Shown here piece after piece: positions 1 to 10,800 of a stretch of DNA of 64,000 nt; position 1 is the stretch's first letter; each line of letters begins with the position of its first letter. The notes below the pieces were generated by a model. That model saw only the letters and a program-made list of their open reading frames with translations. It had not been told where the DNA came from and made no database searches. This DNA comes from Argopecten irradians (lineage: Eukaryota; Mollusca; Bivalvia; Pectinida; Pectinidae), in assembly GCF_041381155.1 (NCBI RefSeq), contig NC_091134.1, positions 67,808,469 to 67,872,468 on the forward strand. The letters run 5' to 3'. The position numbers and the translations under genes are program-made.

Positions 1-1050
1 TCATAGCAACCACAACTAAAATTGTCAAACATATAATGAACGTTTTTAGGACATGTTGAATTACTAAACCTGCTCAAAACATGATAAGCATTATGATATG
101 CATTTTGGTATCCCTAATGTGGAGTTGGTGTCTGGGAACATTTGTTATAATCTGTATGTGTTGTCAATGAAGGTGTACTCATTGTTTAAGACAATCATGT
201 GATGATGGGTTTACTGTTATAAGGATCTTTTTTAACCTATCATTATTTATAATACTGAGTTTGATTAGCTCCTGTTATGTCATGTGATTATAAGAAAATG
301 CACATTGGTTGTCAACATGATGTTAGCTTTCTACAATCCTGCAATGTCAAGCTGAGTATTTTACATGTGTACATATTAGTGAATGTTCAGATGCCAAGTT
401 GGCCTGTTAATTGCTGCATCACTTTCATCCTTGTATATGTGAATGGATGTGGCACTTTTATCTTGGAACTATAGGATATTTTAAAAATTCACCATTTGCA
501 TTTATTTCTGGTAATAAAACCGAAAACAACTTTATCACTTACTAAAAATTATGCTGTTATTTGTGTATGTGTATCTTGGTATACTGAATGTGTTATTGGC
601 TAGCTATACACTATCATACCCACAACGCAGTTGAAGGCCATTTTGTAGAAATTCAATGCTTTACGTTAAATTTAAGTGAGAACTCCTGCCATGCCCCTAT
701 TATACAGAAAACATTTGTATGCTAATACCTTTTTGATCTGAAGGTTACCGATTTACTTTGCGAGGCTTGTAGAATGCTGTTAGAACTATTGTACGCCTCT
801 TTATCTGGAGCTAATTCATTGACATCTTGTTAAAATGACTTGTGTCTATCTCAAGGCATCTGAACAAAATAAAAATTATGGCAGTACAAGATTCTGTTTT
901 TTATTCATTCATTGTTTTGTCTGTAACCAATTTCCTTCTAACAAAGTAAATGTCAAAAAAGGCTTGGCACAAACGTTTTGTTTGAATCCACATGGTTACA
1001 TGATTAAGTGGACTCCGCTATGATTATTATTATAATCAACACTTTCGTGG
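1..1050. other. No gene recognised
   Basis: AT-rich sequence with stop codons in all frames and no recognisable protein segment. It could be intergenic, or the 3' UTR or an intron of a gene to the left. An AATAAA-like run near 515 is too weak to call. Confidence 0.5.
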
Positions 1051-1054
1051 CACT

Positions 1055-1982
1055 TTTTTTTAGCTTGTCCGTCGTCTGTCGGTAAATAATGCTTGTTACC
1101 GCTATTTCTTGAGAAGTACTCCACAGATATGTCTCAAATTTTACATGCATGGTTCCCTTGATTTTCAGACTGATCGGAAAAACAATTTGGCCACCAGGCA
1201 GCCATCTAGGATTTTGGCAGTTGATGTTTGTTACCGCTATTTCTCAGAAAGCACTGAAGGGATCGGTCTCAAATTTAATATGTAGGTTCCCCTAGGCCGA
1301 ATGACCGCTATCTTGGATTTTCGATGTTTGAAGTTTATTACCACTATTGTTCATAGTGTACTGAAGGGATCTGTCTCAAATTCAATGTAGTGCAGGTTCC
1401 CCTTGGGCCCTAGTTGTGCATATTGCATTTTGGGACTGATTGGTCAACAATATGACCGACCCGCCGCCATCTTGGATTTTAGTATTTGTTTTAGAGTTTG
1501 TTCCCGCTATTTCTGAGAATTACTGAATGCATTTGTCTGAAATTTCATATGTAGGTTCCCCTAGTACCCTTATAGTGCATATTGCATTTTGGGACCAATT
1601 GTGCACAAGATGATGGCCGACAGGCCGCCATCTTGGAATTTACTATTTGAAGTTTGTTACCTCTATTCTCAGAAAGTACAAAAGGGATCTGTCTCAAAGT
1701 TCTTATGCAGGTTCTACTTAGGCCCATGTTGTGCATATTGCATTTGCTATATGAAGTTTGTTACCGCCATTTCTCAGAAAGTACAGAAGGGATCTGTCTC
1801 AAATTTCTGAGAAATTACAGAATGAATCTGTCTGTAGGGAGACATCGGTCTTCAATATGGCTGACTGACCACCATCTTTGATTTTATAGTAAATTTTGAA
1901 ATGCAGAGAAAAGATAAATCTTTCGGATATCAGACAGATCTTTTTTTGGTGGGCGCCAAGATCCCTTTGGGATCTCTTGGTT
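1055..1982 (+). repeat. Family D tandem-repeat element, left end degraded
   Basis: Tandem units of about 155 bp carry the family D signature: TGTTACCGCTATTTCTCAGA, GCAGGTTCCCCTAGG and a palindrome around GGCCGCCATCTTGG. The right end is intact in form, with GGTGGGCG, a hairpin AGATCCC/GGGATCT and then CTCTTGGTT. At the left only a short TTTTTTTAG and GTCCGTCGTC remain, and the hairpin is lost. Same orientation as the full copy at 17671. Confidence 0.85.
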
Positions 1983-2025
1983 ATAGCCCTTGAAAGTAAA
2001 GGGGATATTTTCATATTTCTCCAAT

Positions 2026-3215
2026 ATGTGGGCTAGAATGTCTATGTTGTCTTACATACAATGGTGGAGTAGATTTGGCGGGCTAGGATGTAAATGTCTC
2101 AGCCATACATTGGTGGAGTAGATTTGGCGGGCTAGGATGTAAATGTCTCAGCCATACAATGGTGGAGTAGATTTGGCGGGCTAGGATGTAAATGTCTCAG
2201 CCATACATTGGTGGAGTAGATTTGGCGGGCTAGGATGTAAATGTCTCAGCCATACATTGGTGGAGTAGATTTGGCGGGCTAGGATGTAAATGTCTCAGCC
2301 ATACATTGGTGGAGTAGATTTGGCGGGCTAGGATGTAAATGTCTCAGCCATACATTGGTGGAGTAGATTTGGCGGTCTAGGATGTAAATGTCTCAGCCAT
2401 ACATTGGTGGAGTAGATTTGGCGGGCTAGGATGTAAATGTCTCAGCCATACATTGGTGGAGAAGATTTGGCGGGCTAGGATGTAAATGTCTCAGCCATAC
2501 ATTGGTGGAGTAGATTTGGCGGGCTAGGATGTAAATGTCTCAGCCATACAGTGGTGGAGTAGATTTGGCGGGCTAGGATGTAAATGTCTCAGCCATACAG
2601 TGGTGGAGTAGATTTGGCGGGCTAGGATGTAAATGTCTCAGCCATACATTGGTGGAGTAGATTTGGCGGGCTAGGATGTAAATGTCTCAGCCATACATTG
2701 GTGGAGAAGATTTGGCGGGCTAGGATGTAAATGCCTCAGTCATACATTGGTGGAGTAGATTTGGCGGGCTAGGATGTAAATGCCTCAGCCATACATTGGT
2801 GGAGTAGATTTGGCGGGCTAGGATGTAAATGTCTCAGCCATACAATGGTGGAGTAGATTTGGCGGGCTAGGATGTAAATGTCTCAGCCATACATTGGTGG
2901 AGTAGATTTGGCGGGCTAGGATGTAAATGTCTCAGCCATACATTGGTGGAGTAGATTTGGCGGGCTAGGATGTAAATGTCTCAGCCATACAGTGGTGGAG
3001 TAGATTTGGCGGGCTAGGATGTAAATGTCTCAGCCATACATTGGTGGAGTAGATTTGGCGGGCTAGGATGTAAATGTCTCAGCCATACATTGGTGGAGTA
3101 GATATGGCGGGCTAGGATGTCTATGTTGTTTCAGGCATACATTGGTGAGGTGGATTTGGAGCGCTAGATGTAGGATGTCTATGTTGTCTCGGCCATACAT
3201 TGGGGTGGGGTGGAT
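2026..3215. repeat. 49-bp minisatellite, about 24 units
   Basis: The unit starts around GGTGGAGTAGATTTGGCGGG and ends CTCAGCCATACATT. Its period is 49 bp, read from successive AGCCATACA positions. Inner units are almost identical, differing at single bases (ACATT, ACAAT or ACAGT at the junction). The first unit and the last two or three (after about 3100) are diverged, as expected for an array that grows from its interior. No coding potential. Confidence 0.95.
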
Positions 3216-3269
3216 TTGGTGGTCTTTGATGCCAATATTGTCTTTATTTGTCTGGTAAAATGCAGTGTG

Positions 3270-3395
3270 TATGTCAAGATCAAGTTCAAAGATCGCGGCC
3301 ACGAAAACGCGACGACCAATCAGAGAGAGTAAAAAATCATCACTATAGCTAGAAGCGATCTCATTAGCATATCGTCACGTTCCTAAAAACATGGT
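3270..3395 (+). promoter_or_regulatory. Promoter-like module, upstream copy
   Basis: This stretch aligns with 4412-4525 just upstream of the cryptochrome start. Shared pieces, in the same order, are ATGTCAAGATCAAG, an ACCAATCAGA CCAAT box (3315-3320), an octamer-like ATTAGCAT (3363-3370) and GTCACGTT (CACGTT at 3376-3381). The sequence between them is diverged. Promoter activity is inferred from motif content and position, not shown. Confidence 0.5.
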
Positions 3396-3837
3396 CTAAA
3401 TCGGGGAAAGTACAGCAAATTATGGGGTGTTGTATCAAAGCAGTGTGATTGGAGACTGCTGCTAAAGTAGCATTGAAATATTGGAAATACTATATAGCAA
3501 GAAGTATATAGGATTGGGAACAAATCTATTTTGTAGCCTGTGGTCTACCTAATAGTATACTTTTTTCGTTGTAACTGGGCGGAAACTGGAACAAGTTAAT
3601 TTTTCCTTAGATTACTATTGAAAACCCTCAGGTTTGATGAATTAGATAAGCCGTGGAAGCCACTTAATTGGACAAACATTTATGACGCCTTACATTTAGA
3701 TGGCTTCAAGATGTTTGTCATAATGGGGCTTGTAAATCGTCTTAATGACGGCACATTGTATAGATGTATAGGATGATTTTGAAAGGAAAATTATGCTCTT
3801 TCCAACGGTAGTAACCGTTTTTTTATAGCCGCTAAAG

Positions 3838-4130
3838 GTCATCCTCGATATTCCAGGGGTTCCAACCACTTACGATCTCTACACCCCTGGACTACATAAT
3901 GGTAAAACTTGAGGCAACAGAACAGAACAGGAATTCAGTCGTTTGGTGTACATCAAAAGAGCCGTATAACGGTACACTGTGGTTGACTGTGTTGCTTTGT
4001 ATTAGGCGTCGCTCTCTCTGTTGTCTTCAAAGGAAATCTTTGCTGCCCTGTGATTGGTCAAATGTTTTCCGCTGAGCTGCCTTCAATTTCACTATGAGAT
4101 AGTCCAGGGGTGTAGAGATCTTAAGTCTGT
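3838..4130. repeat. Short dispersed repeat with CCAGGGGTT / CACCCCTGGACTA motifs
   Basis: TCATCCTCGATATTCCAGGG and CACCCCTGGACTA (3840-3900), plus the inverted ATGAGATAGTCCAGGGGTG (near 4092), recur in inverted or direct form at 5370-5460, 6545-6635, 59160-59230 and 60395-60610. It is a common short interspersed sequence in this locus. No coding potential was seen and its class is unknown. Confidence 0.5.
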
Positions 4131-4411
4131 ATCTGTTTAGGCGGACTAATATAAACCTACATTTGTACAAATAGATATTATCAGGTTGGGGAAAACCACT
4201 AACTTGAGATGGATTTGTTACTAAAAATAGATAAAAATACTTTAAAATGAACGTTTCCCAAATATTTTCACAAATCGCATTTATTTAACCAAGAAACAGT
4301 ACACAAATGCTAAAATTAGAGTCATCTGCATGTCGGAAAATATTATCAAGTGCATACGGCTTCCGATGGTAATATTAATGTAGATAAAGGTGTTCCGAAA
4401 AGTATCAAAAG

Positions 4412-4525
4412 TATGTCAAGATCAAGATCAGAAACGTGACCTGTCGACCAATCAGAATCACGGAAACAACAACGTTACATTCGGTTAACTCATTTGCATA
4501 CAGTCACGTTTCCCAAAGCATGGTT
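4412..4525 (+). promoter_or_regulatory. Candidate cryptochrome promoter module with E'-box-like sites
   Basis: About 120-230 bp upstream of the chosen start codon lie AACGTG (4433-4438, the reverse complement of CACGTT), an ACCAAT CCAAT box (4447-4452), a perfect octamer ATTTGCAT (4492-4499) and CACGTT (4505-4510). CACGTT is the non-canonical E-box used by CLOCK:BMAL1 in some vertebrate clock genes. Circadian control of this gene is therefore a reasonable inference, but only an inference. The module is present a second time at 3270-3395. Confidence 0.5.
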
Positions 4526-4640
4526 GTGTAGTCTTCGTCAACAAAACATATATACATACGTATATTGTCATTGCGATCAATTGGCCGAACGGAAATGTGG
4601 CATTTTGGTGGATAATGTGAAATATCAACATTTTGTTGTA

Positions 4641-4819
4641 ATGTCTAATAAGCCCAGGAGTCAACGGAAACAAATATTGCACTGGTTTCGTAAAGGGTTA
4701 CGCTTACACGACAACCCTGCTTTGAGGGATGCGCTGAAAGGAAGCTCAACTTACCGCTGTGTTTATATTCTGGATCCCTGGTTTGCCGGTTCCTCGCAAG
4801 TCGGCATCAATAAATGGAG
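4641..4819 (+). CDS. CRY1: Cryptochrome exon 1
   Basis: Residues 1-59 plus two bases of codon 60. Contains [15 protein letters not shown] and the [13 protein letters not shown] strand-turn of the alpha/beta domain. The donor is GAG|GTAACA, and the split codon gives Arg with exon 2. Confidence 0.92.
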
Positions 4820-7800
4820 GTAACACGTTTTAGAAAGAGTCATGGATACAAATCTCCTTACTCGTTAATCACTAGATTACTTTCTCACCTGCGGGTTGCC
4901 CGTTGATATTTACGTAACCATAAAAATGAGTAGGAGACAGGTGCGCGGGGAGTATTGTTTTGGGGATTTGACAGAACGTAAACTAACTAGTTATACACTG
5001 TACGGTTCGTGCCATCAGTCATGGTCTCTTTATAAATTTAGGAATAAAAAAGTTTTTTTTTGTCAATCACATTTTTCAGAGTAATAAATTTTGAAGTTGC
5101 CGTTCCACCATTGGTTAAGAATAAATACTCATGTATACTCACAGGTTTACGACTCGCGCGCAAAAAAAACAACTAAAAATCAGTATTTTTTTTGTTTTGC
5201 GCGCGTCGTAAACCTGTGGTACACTGTAGGCCTACTTATATGTACCCTACTGGGTCGATCATCGTTGACCAGTTAACTCAGCTGTAGAGCATTCGATCAG
5301 CAAGTGTTCGGCGGTCCCGGGTTAGAATACTGTGATTTGCCAGTTTTTTTTCTCCTTTTCTCCTTTTCTCCTGAACTGCATCCAGTTTTACTATGAGATA
5401 GTCTAGGGGTGGATATTATGTCAGTGATAGGAACCCCTGGAGTATCAAGGATGTGTCATTGTGACTTTACCCCAAATCATGCTGGAAAAAAAGTCCTCAA
5501 ATATATTACATGTGAGGGTAATATTAAAACCCTCACCATGCCATCAGGGACATAAATTGTATAATATGCTGAAAACATGCATTACATTATTTATTATTTT
5601 TGAAAATGATATTTTATTTGGTGATGCAGTCATATGCCATCTAAATTGATGTCAAATATCAAATGTTTAATTAAAAAATCTGTTGATCCATGCATCATGT
5701 ATACAATTTATTTGAAGGGGAGACAACTCCTAATATACTATGAAAGTTTTGGTTACCATGGTAACCAGGTCACTATATACTTAGGGTTTTGTATGAAAAA
5801 ATTGTCCTTATATAATTAGATCCCCTCCTAAACTACTATTGGCTAACTATTAGCCATTGGCTTACAGGTGTTACTATGTAGGGAGTTAGAATTGTACCTG
5901 CTGCCCCTATTGCATGATCGTAAAAGGCGACTAAATTTAGGATCTTATCTTTTCTCTTCTTCCTAACTGACTTCGTCAACAAAACTTTCTCTTTCCTAAT
6001 GCCACTCTTGGCACTGACTTTTTTAGCCTCACCTCACGTTAATCACTAGATTACTTTCTCACCTGCGGGTTGCCCGTTGATATTTACGTAACCATAAAAA
6101 TGAGTAGGAGACAGGTGCGCGGGGAGTATTGTTTTGGGGATTTGACAGAACGTAAACTAACTAGTTATACACTGTACGGTTCGTGCCATCAGTCATGGTC
6201 TCTTTATAAATTTAGGAATAAAAAAGTTTTTTTTTGTCAATCACATTTTTCAGAGTAATAAATTTTGAAGTTGCCGTTCCACCATTGGTTAAGAATAAAA
6301 TACTCATGTATACTCACAGGTTTACGACTCGCGCGCAAAAAAAACAACTAAAAATCAGTATTTTTTTTGTTTTGCGCGCGTCGTAAACCTGTGGTACACT
6401 GTAGGCCTACTTATATGTACCCTACTGGGTCGATCATCGTTGACCAGTTAACTCAGCTGTAGAGCATTCGATCAGCAAGTGTTCGGCGGTCCCGGGTTAG
6501 AATACTGTGATTTGCCAGTTTTTTTTCTCCTTTTCTCCTTTTCTCCTGAACTGCATCCAGTTTTACTATGAGATAGTCTAGGGGTGGATATTATGTCAGT
6601 GATAGGAACCCCTGGAGTATCAAGGATGTGTCATTGTGACTTTACCCCAAATCATGCTGGAAAAAAAGTCCTCAAATATATTACATGTGAGGGTAATATT
6701 AAAACCCTCACCATGCCATCAGGGACATAAATTGTATAATATGCTGAAAACATGCATTACATTATTTATTATTTTTGAAAATGATATTTTATTTGGTGAT
6801 GCAGTCATATGCCATCTAAATTGATGTCAAATATCAAATGTTTAATTAAAAAATCTGTTGATCCATGCATCATGTATACAATTTATTTGAAGGGGAGACA
6901 ACTCCTAATATACTATGAAAGTTTTGGTTACCATGGTAACCAGGTCACTATATACTTAGGGTTTTGTATGAAAAAATTGTCCTTATATAATTAGATCCCC
7001 TCCTAAACTACTATTGGCTAACTATTAGCCATTGGCTTACAGGTGTTACTATGTAGGGAGTTAGAATTGTACCTGCTGCCCCTATTGCATGATCGTAAAA
7101 GGCGACTAAATTTAGGATCTTATCTTTTCTCTTCTTCCTAACTGACTTTCTCTTTCCTAATGCCACTCTTGGCACCGCCTCACTTTTGGCCTTGAGTTGA
7201 GCGTTCGCCCCTGTGAGGAAGGCTCTGGGTTCTGTCCCCTGGCCGAGACACACCAAAGTCTATAAAAGTGGTAGTTTCTGCTCCTGCTTAGCGTTCAGCA
7301 TACAGGGAGTGGGACGACTGGTTCGCCCGTTGTCAGTATAATGTGACCGGGTGGGGTGTGTTGCTTGGTGTCTTCGGCGGCATGCTTCAGTGATATAGCA
7401 CTATAAAAAGGGCAACAGTTCCACTATACATGAAGACACAACACGAACGTACCGCAGTCTCCCAAAACACGCACCTCGCACAACATACACGCAACACTAC
7501 GCATACATGGGAGGCCGTCCTTACATGACCATAGCTGTTAATAGGACGTTAATAAATCAAACAAACAAACAAACAAACTATGTAGAGCTCTGCATATTGG
7601 ACTGAGTCGATCATCTGTGATCGGCTACATTTTCTCCTCTCTTGTTACAAAATTGGTCAGTTTAATACTTTAATTTGCCAACCCTTGTTTCAAGCATTGG
7701 GAATATGCTTACAACAGGGAATGTGTAAACATGGGTTGTTCAACGGTGACCAGATGACATTTGATATAGCATTCAGCTATATATCTGATGAGGTCCTGGA

Positions 7801-10800
7801 TTTGAATCCCTATCTGGTAGCTTCATTGCCCCCTTTCCTGTTACAAACTTGGCACCTAACTAAAATAATACCCACTTTGGTGGTATAATTAAGAGTCTCT
7901 CATGTCTTTGAGGGCAAAGACTTTGAAAAGGGAAGGAGGATTGTAGCTGGATTGGACTAGCTCCATCATTGGTGACCAGATAGGTCAATCGATAGAGCAT
8001 CTGGTCTGTATTCGGAGGTCCTAGGTTCAAATCATGGTCTGACTACTACATTTTCTCCTCTCCTATAGTGAGTAAATTTATTTAGATTGACCATACATTA
8101 TCATGCAAATCAATCTCTTGCTAGATCTTTGATCATGATATTTGTATAAAATAATCGAAGCAGGTCACAATCTGTGTGGCTGCAGATCCATTTTGATATT
8201 GCTCCTTAAAAATTGTTCTAAAGTTGTATGCCTTATAAGCAGTTATTACAACAAATATGTCTTGGATTTTTAAGTCCAATTGTCGTCAAATAAGAAAAAA
8301 AAAACATAATTTTGGAGGGATATGTCATAATAGATAACTGAAAAGTTGTAAACATTACATTTTCCAGTTACAGTAGGACTTGTCAAGTTATTTTACAACA
8401 TATCCAGGGTATTGATGAAAGATTCACCTATAGAGCCTTAGTGTTTGTACCTTAGATTTGCTAAATTATGTTTTTTTCTTTATTTCAGATTCTTGCTTCA
8501 GTGTTTAGAAGATTTGGATTGTTCACTGAGAAAGCTAAATTCTCGGCTGTTTGTTGTTCGTGGCCAACCAACAAATGTCTTTCCACACTTATTTAAGGTA
8601 CAACATTAATTAGAAAATTAGAATGCCAAATACCTTTTACACAGGTTCTGTGTGCTTGAAAACTTAAAAGCATGTAAAAATATGGTATATCCTTGGGGAA
8701 CGGGAATAGAGTATGTATTAATTTTGGCTTTAACCCACGGGGGCAGGAGGGGCGGGCCCAATAGGGGGAAAAGAGGTAAATCCTTTAAATCGCTACTAGT
8801 CATAGAGTTCTGCATGGAATGTAACCAAATTTGGCCAGAAACATCCTTTGGGAAAGGGAACAGAGTGTGTATAAATTTTGGCTCTGGCCCCCTGGGGGCA
8901 GGAGTGGTAGGTTAAGAGGTAAATCTTTAAATTTCTTCAGAAAAGAAACAATGATCCTGTATTCAGAAGGTTACTTGGCATTACAATAACCAGGTGAGCG
9001 ATACAGGCCCTCTGGGCCTCTTGTCTTTTACTCTAATCATAATGTTCCTTTAGTATTAAGGGTCCCATATATATATACCTGTAACCATGGTACTGTACAG
9101 AAATCTAATTACAATGATCATTATAAAGATACAAATGGTAAAATTTATATCTGTTGCAATGGTTTATATAAATTTATTTCATTTTGAAGTAGCTATACAC
9201 TGTGTATAGGGTAGTTTTCGTATCAAAATGCTTATTGTTAATACATGTAGTTATTTTATATCATTTTATTTGCATGTAATCTTGAATTTTAAAATTCATA
9301 TGATGTCTTTGAGACCCACATTGTTTAATCTTAAGAGTCCATATAGTTTAGGTTCAGAGATTTGTATCGGAGGAACCCCATATCAGAAAAATTTCACCCT
9401 TTGTTATCATTTGTGTTTAGGAATGGAATATCACAACATTGTCGTTTGAGGAAGACTCTGAACCATTCGGGAAGGAGAGGGATGCTGCTATCAAGGCCTT
9501 GGCCTCAGAAGCTGGTGTTGAGACCATTGTCCGCATCTCACATACCCTTTACGATTTACAAAAGTAAGTTACGCATACTTATTACAATTGCAACATGTGC
9601 TTGACTCATTCAAATATCCTGTGCAGCTCCAGTGTTAGTGATAATGTGTTGGTATGGTGAGGAATTGATGGTCTACATTACATATATATCAGGCTATTCA
9701 AATGGTGTAAACGAATTATGCTAGTGTAAATAGTGTTTCCATTATTAAGATATATCTTACATATATATATGAACATAAGGTACAGTCAAACCTGTTTAAA
9801 GTGACCTTCCAATGGATGTTCAAAATAAGGTCGCATAAGAAAGGTGGTCACTTAAGACAGGGTCAATAATGAAAATAATTACGTACCAGATGCATGGTTA
9901 ATAGTAAAATGCTCCATTGGGACGCATAATTACATCGTGATTTACATTGTACATGTCAAAATTGAATGTTTTACTCGTCGATGTATCAAAGTTATACATT
10001 AGAATAATCTATGTAAAAGTGTCTAAAAGAAATAATATCAACTGGAAATATGATAAAGATGGATATAATTACGTACCAGAAGTATGATCAATCGCAAAAT
10101 GCTTTAATTCACGGAAATTTTGCCAACTGAAGCGTACACTGTAGCTGTTTACAATGACAATTATCAAGAAAAAAAAAGTCAAAAATTATGAAATATCAAT
10201 ACACAAGTTATTTGTATTATTTAAATCATGTACGTTTGATAAATGGTAGTGCACGATATTGGTGACATCGTCTCAAAATACACATAACCTTTACTTAAAG
10301 CATTGTTCTTTTCTTTTCATATACCTACATCATATTTTATATCATTGAAAATGTTTTTTATTAGGTTACCTGAGACGAAGTCTCATAGTGACCTATTCCA
10401 ATCTCATTTTGTCCGTCGTCATCCGTCGTACGTGTGCGACGATAAAACTTCATTTTCGACTTCTTCTCCAAAACTGCAGAAGCAATTTCAATGAAATTTT
10501 GTACAAACCTTCAAAGGCATAAGACCAATCAAAATTGTGAATTATATGGTCCCCACCTCTCAGAGGGGAGAGGCCAAAAGGGGTAAAATTAACTAAAATT
10601 TCAAAAATGTTCTTCTCTACTCACAGATGTGGTAGAATCAAATACTCTTCATAGATAGAAAGCTTTAAGGTCCTTTACAAAAATTGTGAATTATGTGACC
10701 CTGGGGTCATTCGTTTCCCCATGGGGAGGGGGTTAAGTTTACCATAGTTATATAGGGAAAACATATTTTTGAGCATTATTCGGTCATTTGTGATAGGAAA

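Larger units (their letters stand above)
4863..6036. repeat. Intron 1 tandem duplication, copy 1 (1174 bp)
   Basis: The sequence from CGTTAATCACTAG onward is repeated immediately downstream at 6037-7175, almost base for base. Differences I noticed: one extra A in copy 2 near 6297, and a 12-13 base CGTCAACAAAAC segment near 5972 that is absent from copy 2. Each copy holds a foldback hairpin, a tRNA-like SINE head and a copy of the CCAGGGG repeat. The near identity points to a recent duplication, or to an assembly artefact. Confidence 0.95.
6037..7175. repeat. Intron 1 tandem duplication, copy 2
   Basis: Second copy of the block at 4863-6036, in direct orientation. The alignment ends at CCACTCTTGGCAC. 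After that point copy 1 continues TGACTTTTTTAGCC, while copy 2 runs into a SINE. Confidence 0.95.

Noticed and set aside
2060-3100. 49-bp repeat considered as a CRISPR array
   Set aside because: The units are contiguous and nearly identical with no variable spacers, in an animal genome.
4494-4640. Longer N-terminus of cryptochrome from an upstream in-frame ATG
   Set aside because: The extra 49 residues have no counterpart in the family and overlap the promoter-like motifs.
5255-5350. Possible tRNA gene
   Set aside because: A and B boxes are recognisable, but acceptor and anticodon stems do not form; it is better explained as a SINE head.
9782-9900. CAGTCAAACCTGTTTAAAGTGACC resembling the left end of the TA MITE at 51254
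   Set aside because: No matching right end was found nearby, so it is at best a solitary remnant.
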